NCBI GenBank assembly: GCA_947456005.1
Contig: CANGRP010000148.1
Span: 1-6,306 of the forward strand
Reading direction: 5' to 3'
DNA: 6,306 nt
Source: Caulobacteraceae bacterium
GTDB lineage: Bacteria > Pseudomonadota > Alphaproteobacteria > Caulobacterales > Caulobacteraceae
The position numbers and the translations under genes were made by a program. Positions 1 to 6,306 of this stretch are shown one piece after another. The notes below the pieces were generated by a model. The model ran no database searches. It saw nothing but the letters and a program-made list of their open reading frames with translations, and was not told the origin of the DNA. The number at the start of each line of letters is the position of its first letter. The first letter of the stretch is position 1.

Positions 1-4
1 GAAC

Positions 5-8
5 GGAG
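5..8 (+). promoter_or_regulatory. Ribosome binding site (GGAG)
   Basis: GGAG lies seven bases before the ATG at 16, a good Shine-Dalgarno spacing that supports this start. The TGA at 12-14, between the site and the start, would fit a translationally coupled upstream gene, but only 11 bases of that possible gene are visible. Confidence 0.6.
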
Positions 9-15
9 CCCTGAA

Positions 16-435
16 ATGAAGGTCGAGAACGCCGTCTATCCGCCCCCTGAACAAGCCATGGCCTTCTTCTCCGCCGAGGAGGACGGACCCTTCGTCATGG
101 TCAACCTGCTGAAGTTCAAGCCGAAGGCCGAGTACGAGGACGGCTCCAACAGCCACCTGACCGGCGCCGAGGCTTACGCCCTCTATGGAGAGGGTGTGGC
201 GAAGCTGGTCCAGGCCCTGGGCGGGCGAATCCGTTACTCCGGCCAGGTCACGAGCCTCATGATCGGCGAGGTCGAGGACCTCTGGGACGCCGTCGCCCTG
301 GCCGAATACCCGTCCTTGGCCGCCTTTCGCGAGATGGCCATGTCCGAGGACATGGGCAGGATCGACCACCACCGGAAGGCCGGCCTGGCGGGACAGCTGA
401 ACATCCGCACCAAGGCCGGCGCCGGCTTCGAGTGA
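16..435 (+). CDS. DUF1330-like small protein
   Basis: This 139-residue protein resembles the DUF1330 family, small dimeric alpha/beta-barrel (ferredoxin-like) proteins of unknown biochemical role. Visible family-like features are a first core strand at residues 24-35 (GPFVMVNLLKFK), a GGR turn at 69-71 before the next strand, and the segment YPSLAAFREM at 98-107, which corresponds to the usual 'FPS...A..' strand-helix step. It is somewhat longer than the roughly 95-residue minimal domain because of an N-terminal extension and an insert around residues 36-60. There is no signal peptide or membrane segment, so it should be cytoplasmic. The ATG has a GGAG seven bases upstream. A TGA at 12-14 could be the stop of a gene further left, which would make this a downstream cistron. 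It converges on the crotonase gene with no spacer. The family call is by sequence pattern only, and the function is unknown. Confidence 0.85.
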   Translation: MKVENAVYPPPEQAMAFFSAEEDGPFVMVNLLKFKPKAEYEDGSNSHLTGAEAYALYGEGVAKLVQALGGRIRYSGQVTSLMIGEVEDLWDAVALAEYPSLAAFREMAMSEDMGRIDHHRKAGLAGQLNIRTKAGAGFE

Positions 436-1287
436 TCAGAACTCGGGGTCGACCCAGTCGGGGAAGACATCCGGGAGGCTGGAGACGCGGTCGGTGAAGT
501 TGGCCGGCCGCTTCTCGAAGAAGCTCTTCACGCCCTCCACCGCATCTTCGGAACCGCCGCGGGCCATCAGGGCGCGGCTCTCGGCCCTGTGCGCCTCCAT
601 GGGGTGGCTCGCGCCGAGCATGCGCCAGCAGAGCTGCCGGGTGAGGGCGCTGGAGACCGGCGCGGTGTTGTCCGCGTACTCGTGGGCCAGGGCGCGGGCG
701 GCGTCCATCAGCGACTCCGGCGGGTGCAGGGCGCTCACCAGGCCCTTCTCAAGGGCCTCCGAGGCCGGGAAGACCCGCCCCGAGTAGATCCAGTCCAGTG
801 TCGCCGGCATGCCCACCAGGCGCGGCAGGAAGAAGGACGAGGCGCCTTCCATGATGATCCCGCGCCGATTGAACACCAGGCCGAACCGGGCGTCTGTCGA
901 GGCGATCCGGACGTCCATGGGCAGGATCATGGTCACGCCTACGCCCACCGCCGCGCCGTTGATGGCGCCGATCACTGGCTTCAGGCTGTCGAAGATCCGC
1001 AGGGTGACAAGCCCCGCCGTGTCACGCCGCACGGGCGTGTCCTTGTCCGGCTTGGCGGCGCCGAAGGTCTGGCTGCCGCCGGAAAGGTCGGCCCCGGCGC
1101 AGAAGGCCCGGCCGGAGCCGGTCACGATGACGGCCCGGACGTCGTCGTCGGCATCGGTCAGGTCGAAGGCGGCCTGCAGGTCGTTGCACATCTGCAGGGT
1201 CCAGGCGTTCATCCGCTCGGGCCGGTGCAGGGTGATGGTCGCGATGTGGTCCTCGACCGAATAGAGGATCGTCTCGAAGCTGGGCAT
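436..1287 (-). CDS. Crotonase-fold protein (enoyl-CoA hydratase/isomerase family)
   Basis: A 283-residue cytoplasmic protein of the crotonase superfamily, acting on acyl-CoA thioesters. The first oxyanion-hole motif is FCAGADL at residues 62-68 and the second is NGAAVGVGV at 110-118. The acyl-CoA binding start 'HRPERMNA' is at 21-28, and the C-terminal helical part carries the usual 'SEDAVEGVKSFFEKRP' signature. By hand alignment to rat mitochondrial enoyl-CoA hydratase, the two catalytic glutamates (E144, E164) correspond to T119 and F139, so classical hydration is unlikely. E147 in the block IIMEGASSFFLPRLVG matches the 'SPEGCSSYTFPKIMG' block of PECI-type delta3,delta2-enoyl-CoA isomerases, where the glutamate is catalytic. 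An isomerase-like reaction is therefore my preferred reading; databases probably call it enoyl-CoA hydratase. It lies 20 nt downstream of the dehydrogenase gene on the same strand, most likely in one operon. Its ribosome site (AAAGG) is weak, which fits coupled expression. Confidence 0.93.
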   Translation of the reverse strand: MPSFETILYSVEDHIATITLHRPERMNAWTLQMCNDLQAAFDLTDADDDVRAVIVTGSGRAFCAGADLSGGSQTFGAAKPDKDTPVRRDTAGLVTLRIFDSLKPVIGAINGAAVGVGVTMILPMDVRIASTDARFGLVFNRRGIIMEGASSFFLPRLVGMPATLDWIYSGRVFPASEALEKGLVSALHPPESLMDAARALAHEYADNTAPVSSALTRQLCWRMLGASHPMEAHRAESRALMARGGSEDAVEGVKSFFEKRPANFTDRVSSLPDVFPDWVDPEF

Positions 1288-1307
1288 GGTTGAGTGGCCT
1301 TTCGGGA

Positions 1308-2072
1308 TCAGGGGCGGAGGCGGGCGCGGACCGGCCCGCCATCGATGCGGATCAGGGCGCCGTTGGTGAAGCTGGACGTCTCACTGGCGAGCCAGAGGGC
1401 GGCGGGGACCATCTCCTTCGGCAGTCCGACCCGCATGCCGCCCTTGGTCCAGCCGGGATTGTCGTGGTCGGGCGGGTCGGCCCAGTGTTCAGCCACGTCG
1501 GTGGCGAAGGGCCCCACGCAGATGGTGTTGACCCGCACGTTCGGGCTGTAGGCGGCGGCGAAGCCCGTGGTCAGAACGTTCAGCGCCGCCTTGGCCCCGG
1601 CGTAGGGCAGGGCGTAGGGCGAAGCCTCCAGCGAGGCGATGCTGGAGATGTTGATGATCGAACCGCCATCGCCCCGGTGCATCCTCGCTCCCACCAGGGC
1701 GGAGAGGCGGAATGGGCCTTTGAAGTTGACCCCGATCACCTTGTCGAAATTGTCCTCGGTCACTTCCTCCAGGGAGGGATAGAGGGGCGACATGCCCGCA
1801 TTGTTGATGAGCACATCGATCCGGCCGAAGCGCTGGTAGACCGCGTCCACCATGGGTTCGATCTCATCCCAGTTGCCCACGTGGCAGCGGTGGGCGAAGG
1901 TCTCGACCCCCAGCTTCGCGAGTTCCGCGGCGGTTTCCTCGCAGGCCGGCAGCTTGCGTGAGACGATGGCGAGGTTGGCGCCGGCCTCGGCGAAGGCCTG
2001 GGCCATGGCGCGTCCGAGGCCTCGCGACCCGCCGGTGATCAGCACCACCTTGCCTTCCAGGTTGAAGTCCAT
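1308..2072 (-). CDS. Short-chain dehydrogenase/reductase (classical SDR)
   Basis: A 254-residue classical SDR with a Rossmann fold. The cofactor motif TGGSRGLG is at residues 13-20, NNAG at 90-93, the structural Asn at N116, and the catalytic Ser-Tyr-Lys at S144, Y157 and K161 (YAGAK). The basic residue R39 at the end of the second strand, with R17 in the glycine loop, favours NADP(H), an inference from family rules. The C-terminus holds the usual cofactor and dimer elements, including 'IRIDGG'. The substrate cannot be read from sequence; pairing with a crotonase-family gene 20 nt downstream suggests a hydroxyacyl-, steroid- or other lipid-type alcohol/ketone. I chose ATG at 2072 because GGGAGGG lies seven bases upstream and MDFNLEGKVVLITGG is a typical SDR opening. 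The frame stays open for 20 codons to a TTG at 2132, but that extension lacks SDR character and overlaps the possible promoter. Confidence 0.95.
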   Translation of the reverse strand: MDFNLEGKVVLITGGSRGLGRAMAQAFAEAGANLAIVSRKLPACEETAAELAKLGVETFAHRCHVGNWDEIEPMVDAVYQRFGRIDVLINNAGMSPLYPSLEEVTEDNFDKVIGVNFKGPFRLSALVGARMHRGDGGSIINISSIASLEASPYALPYAGAKAALNVLTTGFAAAYSPNVRVNTICVGPFATDVAEHWADPPDHDNPGWTKGGMRVGLPKEMVPAALWLASETSSFTNGALIRIDGGPVRARLRP

Positions 2073-2079
2073 GGTTGCG

Positions 2080-2086
2080 CCCTCCC
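2080..2086 (-). promoter_or_regulatory. Strong ribosome binding site for the SDR gene
   Basis: On the minus strand this reads GGGAGGG, seven bases before the ATG at 2072. It is the strongest Shine-Dalgarno match among the start sites in the window, and it decides the start in favour of 2072 over the open-frame TTG at 2132. Confidence 0.75.
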
Positions 2087-2103
2087 TCGCGCCGGTTTGG
2101 GCC

Positions 2104-2132
2104 AGCAAGGCGACCACGGGGCCGCCTGTCAA
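2104..2132 (-). promoter_or_regulatory. Possible promoter of the SDR-crotonase unit
   Basis: The 73-nt gap between the peptide-binding lipoprotein gene and the SDR gene has, on the minus strand, a perfect TTGACA (2132 to 2127). A 17-base spacer follows, then CTTGCT (2109 to 2104), which is a poor -10 element. The position, 32 to 60 nt before the start codon, is suitable, and the unit could be transcribed separately from the exporter operon. The weak -10 keeps this tentative; read-through from upstream is equally possible. Confidence 0.3.
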
Positions 2133-2145
2133 TGCTGACCGGGCG

Positions 2146-3759
2146 TCACCCGGCGGCGGCCGGCTTCACGCAGACCCAGCGGGCGCGGTGGAAGTTCTCG
2201 ACATTGTCGGTCCAGCCCGTGATCCGGGGCGAAACCAGGGCGCGGCTGACCACCTGAGAGACCGGAATGATCCCTTCCTCGTCGAGCATCAGCTGTTCGG
2301 CCTCAGCCAGGATCCGGGCCCGCCTGTCGGCGTCGGGTTCGCGGTCGGCCCGGTCCAGCAGGGCGTCGTACCGGGGATTGACGTAGCCGGAGTAGTTCTG
2401 CTGGCCGGTGTCTGACCGGAACAGGCCAAGGAAGGTCAAGGGGTCATTGAAGTCGGCGAACCAGCTCAACATGCCGGCCTGGAAGTCCTTCTGCCGGTAG
2501 GCCGCAAAGGCGATCTGGCCCTCATTCTGGACCGTCGTGACCTTGAGGCCCAGGGCGGTCCAGTCCGCCGCGACGGCCTGGGAGATCAGCAGGGTGTCAG
2601 GGGTGTTGCCGGTCTTGATCTCGACCGAAAGCGGCCTCTGCGGTCCATAGCCGGCCTCGGCCAGCAGCTTGCGGGCGAGAACCTGGCGCTCCGCGAACGG
2701 CATGTCCGCCCATTGCAGGCGCACCCCCTCGCCATGGCCCGCAGTCGCCGGCGGCACAAAACTGTATGCGGGCTTCTGCCCGGCCCGCATCAGCTTGTCG
2801 GTGATGAATTCGCGGTCGACGCCCATGGACAGGGCGCGCCTCACCCGGATGTCCTGGAAGGCCGGCACGCCGGGAACATTGAGGGCGATGTAGAAGGTGG
2901 CCAGGGCCGGAGAGGCCCGGACATAGCCCGGCAGAGTTTCCCGGAGCCGCTGGACCCGGCTGGACTGGAAGTTGGTGTTCAGGTCAAGCTCGCCGCGGGC
3001 GACCCGGCGCTCGGCCATGACCGAGTCCGGCGTCGGGAAATAGTGGATCTGGTCCACGCAGACGGAAGGTGCGTCGTAGAACGCCGGGTTCTTCACCACG
3101 CGGATGTGGTCGCCCAGCTTCCAGTCCACCAGCTGGAAGGCCCCGTTCCCCACGAAGTTCTCAGGCCGGGTCCAGGCGTCGCCATGCGCCTTCACCGTGT
3201 GGGCGGGGACCGGGAAGAAGCTCTGATGCTTGAGGAGGGCCGGAAGGTAGGGCGCAGGATGCTCAAGGGTGAGTTCCAAGGTCAGATCGTCGAGGGCCCT
3301 CACCCCCAGCGTCTCGGGGCCGGCCTTGCCCTCGTTCACCGCCTGCCCGCTGCGGATGAGATAGAGCAGGTAGGCGTAGCTGGACGCCGTCGCCGGATCG
3401 AGGATGCGCCTGTAGGCGAAGACGAAGTCGTTCGCCGTGACAGGTCGCCCGTCGCTCCAGGTCGAGGGCCTGAGGCGGAAGGTCCAGGTCAGGCCGTCGG
3501 GCGAGACCGTGTAGCTCTGGGCCAGGGCCGGGATCGGCGAGGCTTCCGGGCTGTCGGTGAAGAGGCCGGTGAAGAGGTCGCCGATGATGGCGAACTCATC
3601 CACCAGGGTCGCCTTCTGGGGATCCAGGGATCCGGCCTCGGTGTTGTTGCCCCAGGCCAGGCAGGTCTTTCCGGGCGGGCAGGCCGGTCGGCTGACCTGG
3701 GGCTGGCAGCCGAGGATGGCGAGGGAGCAGGCCAGGGCGAGGAGGACAGGGAGCTTCAC
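2146..3759 (-). CDS. OppA-like oligopeptide-binding lipoprotein (SBP family 5)
   Basis: A 537-residue extracytoplasmic solute-binding protein of the OppA/DppA type (SBP_bac_5), which normally captures peptides for an ABC importer. Residues 1-17 form a lipoprotein signal with ILGC ending at the lipidated C18; Q19 after the cysteine predicts no inner-membrane retention under the E. coli rule. The mature domain opens with NNTEAGSLDP (38-47), has VSPDGLTWTFRLRP (85-98) and WSDGRPVTANDFVFAYRRILDP (101-122), and near the C-terminal lobe WFADFNDPLTFLGLF (433-447). D436 aligns with Asp419 of Salmonella OppA, which pairs with the peptide amino terminus, so peptide binding is credible. The start codon is GTG, 14 nt after the permease stop, with only a weak GGA upstream, which suggests coupling to the permease gene. 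No cognate OppBCDF genes are visible. Length is normal for the family. Confidence 0.93.
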   Translation of the reverse strand: MKLPVLLALACSLAILGCQPQVSRPACPPGKTCLAWGNNTEAGSLDPQKATLVDEFAIIGDLFTGLFTDSPEASPIPALAQSYTVSPDGLTWTFRLRPSTWSDGRPVTANDFVFAYRRILDPATASSYAYLLYLIRSGQAVNEGKAGPETLGVRALDDLTLELTLEHPAPYLPALLKHQSFFPVPAHTVKAHGDAWTRPENFVGNGAFQLVDWKLGDHIRVVKNPAFYDAPSVCVDQIHYFPTPDSVMAERRVARGELDLNTNFQSSRVQRLRETLPGYVRASPALATFYIALNVPGVPAFQDIRVRRALSMGVDREFITDKLMRAGQKPAYSFVPPATAGHGEGVRLQWADMPFAERQVLARKLLAEAGYGPQRPLSVEIKTGNTPDTLLISQAVAADWTALGLKVTTVQNEGQIAFAAYRQKDFQAGMLSWFADFNDPLTFLGLFRSDTGQQNYSGYVNPRYDALLDRADREPDADRRARILAEAEQLMLDEEGIIPVSQVVSRALVSPRITGWTDNVENFHRARWVCVKPAAAG

Positions 3760-3773
3760 GTGCGGATCCGGGG

Positions 3774-5011
3774 CTACTCGCGCCTGAGGGCCTCGATGGG
3801 ATCGAGGCGGGCGGCGCGCCAGGCAGGATAGGCGCCAAAGACCAGTCCGACCAGACTCGAGAAGCTGAGGGCGACGGGAATGGCCCAGACAGGGAGGGCA
3901 AAGGGCCAGTCGGCGATGGCGGCGATCCCCGCGGCGCCGAGGAGGCCGATCCCCAGTCCGATCAGCCCCCCGACGAGGGACAGGGCGACGGACTCCAGGG
4001 CGAACTGGGTCAGGACGTCGCGCCGGCGGGCGCCCAGGGCCATTCGCAGGCCGATCTCACGGGTGCGCTCGGTCACGGCGACCAGCATGATGTTCATGAT
4101 CCCGACCCCGCCGACGACCAGGGACACCGCTGCGATGGCCGCCAGCAGGACAGTGAAGGCCCCGATGGCCGCCCGGGAGGCCTCGAGGATCGAGGCGAGG
4201 TTCTGGGTCTGGAAGTCGTCGTCCTCGCCGGGCCCGATCTTGTGCTCGGTGCGCAGGACCGAGTCGATCTCTTCCTGCACGGTCCCCAGTTCGTCCTCCG
4301 AGACCGCCTTGACATAGATGGTCTGGACGCTGTCGGCCTTGATGCGGCGGCCGATGATCCGCGAGCGTACGGTCTCCAGGGGCGACAGGATGAGGTCGTC
4401 CTGGTCCCTTCCGAAGCTGGACTGGCCCTTGGAGCCAAGGACGCCGATCACCTCGAAGGGCGCCCCCCGGATCCGGATCCTCTTGCCGATGGGGTCAGCC
4501 TCGCCCCAAAGCTGGGTGACCACTGTAGGGCCAAGGACGGCCACCTTGCGGCCCTGCCGGGCGTCCCTGTCGTCGAACATGCGCCCAGAGGCGATGGTCA
4601 GGTCACGGGCCTCGAGGTAATCGGGGGTCACGCCGACGATCGATGTGTTCCAGTTGGCGCCGTCCGCCGTGACCTGGGCCATGCCGGTGACCGAGGGCGC
4701 CACCGCCGCCGCCCCTTCGACCTGGCGCTGGATGGCCTCGGTGTCGGCGTCCGAGAGGCTCTGGCCCGATCCCGCCCCGCCCATGACGCCGCCCGCGGTG
4801 CGGGGCTGGAGGGGTGTGACGATGATCAGGTTCGAGCCGAGGCCGGAGATGGTGTCCGTCACCCGCTTCTGCGCGCCCAGGCCGATGGAGGTCATCATCA
4901 CCACCGCAGCGACGCCGATGACCACCCCCAGGGAGGTCAGGCCTGAACGGAGGGGATGGGCGATGATGGCGCCGGCGGCGAAGCGGACGATCTCGGTGGG
5001 GGAGGCGCCGC

Positions 5012-5015
<4 letters not shown>
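3774..5015 (-). CDS. MacB/FtsX-type ABC exporter permease
   Basis: A 413-residue inner-membrane permease of the MacB (type VII ABC) family. The layout is characteristic: a first membrane segment at about residues 25-45 after the PLRSGLTSLGVVIGV motif, a large periplasmic MacB_PCD domain at about 46-285, and three closing segments near 288-312, 340-365 and 377-398. The conserved cytoplasmic block TERTREIGLRMALGARRRDVL (about 315-335) and the end motif PAWRAARLDPIEALRRE are hallmarks of the FtsX domain. Unlike E. coli MacB, the ATPase is not fused but encoded by the gene just upstream, as in YknYZ and LolD/LolCE arrangements. The ATG overlaps that gene's TGA by four bases (ATGA), with GAGGA nine bases upstream, so translation is probably coupled. 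LolC/E proteins are alternatives, but the adjacent MacA-like adaptor favours a MacAB-type exporter. The substrate is unknown. Confidence 0.95.
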
Positions 5016-5701
<686 letters not shown>

Positions 5702-5707
5702 GGCCGG

Positions 5708-6306
5708 TCAGCCCCCTCCGACGCGCATCTTTGGCTTGGGGCCGCCGCCCACGATGAGGGTCTCGCCAGCCTTGAGGGGGCCACGCACCTCGGTCATGGC
5801 GCCGTCGGTCGGTCCAACCTGGATCACCACAGGCTGAGGTCCCTCCGGCGTCAGGCGGTAGACCGAGCCGGCGACAAAGCCCGACGGATCCGGGCCCACA
5901 TCGAAGGCGAGAGGCCGGAGCACCTTCAGGCGCGCCTTTTGACGGTCATCAAGCCAGGCCTCCAACTGGGTCAGGCCCGTATCGATGACCCGCGCCACCG
6001 CCTTGCGTCCGGCCTCGCCGCCCGGTGCGCCGGCGGCCGTCGCCTGCACCCGAAGCTCGGCCTGGATTTCCGACCAGGCCCTTCTCTGACCGGGGTCGAG
6101 GCCCAGCTGGCCAACCACCTTCTGGGCGGCGCCCGAGCCAGGATATCCAGGACCGGAGTCATTGCGGATCGGCGTGCCCGGCGGGCCGCGGGGTGCGGCC
6201 TGGACCTGGGCTGGCGGGACCCACCGCAGGGCGGCGACCGGGACCTTGAGCACACCGTCGCGGCGCTGGAGGATGATATCGGCGTTCGCCGTCATGCCGG
6301 GCAGGA
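5708..6306 (-). CDS. MacA-like periplasmic adaptor (membrane fusion protein), partial
   Basis: C-terminal 199 or so residues of an HlyD/RND-type membrane fusion protein, the partner that links a MacB-type permease to an outer-membrane channel. The reading frame continues to the window edge as LPGMTANADIIL, the well-known 'PGMTA' beta-barrel motif, so the ATG at 6295 is internal and the hairpin, lipoyl and N-terminal anchor parts lie outside. Counting from that Met, GVLKVPVAALRW (14-25) is the barrel strand pair, and VVIQVGPTDGAMTEVRGPLKAGETLIVGG (156-184) is the membrane-proximal domain. Between them, about residues 29-142 are an insertion of roughly 110 residues that ordinary MacA lacks: a Pro/Gly-rich linker, then predicted helices with LDPGQRRAW and LDDRQKARL. 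The protein ends in a glycine-rich tail. It heads the visible part of the exporter operon. Confidence 0.93.
   Translation of the reverse strand, partial: LPGMTANADIILQRRDGVLKVPVAALRWVPPAQVQAAPRGPPGTPIRNDSGPGYPGSGAAQKVVGQLGLDPGQRRAWSEIQAELRVQATAAGAPGGEAGRKAVARVIDTGLTQLEAWLDDRQKARLKVLRPLAFDVGPDPSGFVAGSVYRLTPEGPQPVVIQVGPTDGAMTEVRGPLKAGETLIVGGGPKPKMRVGGG
5870..6211 (-). other. Inserted helical segment with two LTxxQ-like motifs in the adaptor
   Basis: This stretch encodes about 114 residues that interrupt the adaptor between its barrel strand pair and the membrane-proximal domain. It begins with a Pro/Gly-rich linker (AAPRGPPGTPIRNDSGPGYPGSG). An amphipathic-looking region follows with LDPGQ (6100 to 6086) and LDDRQ (5953 to 5939), about 49 residues apart. 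Paired LTxxQ motifs mark Spy/CpxP periplasmic chaperones, and both copies here are degenerate versions (LDxxQ). I infer a helical domain facing the periplasm; the relation to Spy is a hypothesis. Confidence 0.5.

Noticed and set aside
589..1293. A 234-codon open frame on the plus strand opposite the crotonase gene
   Set aside because: Low-complexity Gly/Arg/His/Asp composition, no family resemblance and full overlap with a well-supported gene on the other strand.
1290..1961. A 223-codon open frame on the plus strand opposite the SDR gene
   Set aside because: It mirrors the SDR coding frame, with no domain or ribosome site that would support it.
2073..2132. N-terminal extension of the SDR from TTG at 2132
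   Set aside because: The 20 extra residues do not look like an SDR N-terminus, the TTG overlaps the TTGACA box, and the ATG at 2072 has an excellent ribosome site.
2150..2163. Hairpin CCGGC-loop-GCCGG at the end of the lipoprotein gene as a terminator
   Set aside because: The stem is only five base pairs, it lies inside the coding region, and no T-run follows it on the minus strand.
2713..3831. A 372-codon open frame on the plus strand opposite the lipoprotein gene
   Set aside because: It is antisense to a clear OppA-like gene and rich in Gly, Arg, Val and Ala without any recognisable domain. This is the usual shadow of high third-position GC.
6293..6295. ATG at 6295 as the start of the adaptor gene
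   Set aside because: The frame stays open to the window edge and reads LPGMTA, a conserved internal motif of membrane fusion proteins, so this Met is not the start.

Overview
This 6.3 kb window is GC-rich and packed with genes. The very high third-position GC, the short gaps and the long spurious antisense reading frames suggest an alphaproteobacterium. The small DUF1330-type protein beside acyl-CoA/SDR genes would suit the Caulobacterales or a related group, but that placement is inferred from protein character only and is not proven.

Layout. (1) Positions 16-435, plus strand: a small DUF1330-like protein, probably the last gene of an operon entering from the left. Its stop codon directly abuts the stop codon of the next gene on the opposite strand. 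(2) Positions 436-2072, minus strand: a two-gene unit made of a short-chain dehydrogenase/reductase followed by a crotonase-fold protein. This looks like acyl-CoA or lipid-type catabolism. (3) Positions 2146-6306, minus strand: a tight operon read right to left. It encodes a MacA-like periplasmic adaptor (N-terminus outside the window), a MacB/LolD-type ATPase, a MacB/FtsX-type permease, and an OppA-like oligopeptide-binding lipoprotein. The junctions are a 6-nt gap, a 4-nt ATGA overlap and a 14-nt gap. Between units 2 and 3 there are only 73 nt, with a TTGACA box and a strong ribosome binding site for the dehydrogenase.

How the genes may work together. The adaptor, ATPase and permease form a split MacAB/YknXYZ-type tripartite exporter, which normally moves peptides, macrolides or other amphipathic compounds out of the periplasm or inner membrane. 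The unusual parts are an import-type peptide-binding lipoprotein at the end of an exporter operon with no Opp/Dpp permease in view, and an inserted, probably helical segment of about 110 residues in the C-terminal part of the adaptor with two LTxxQ-like (Spy/CpxP-like) motifs. The crotonase lacks both glutamates of a classical enoyl-CoA hydratase but has a glutamate where delta3,delta2-enoyl-CoA isomerases of the PECI type have theirs. I found no RNA genes, mobile elements, CRISPR arrays or convincing terminators, and no gene-free stretch above 73 nt.
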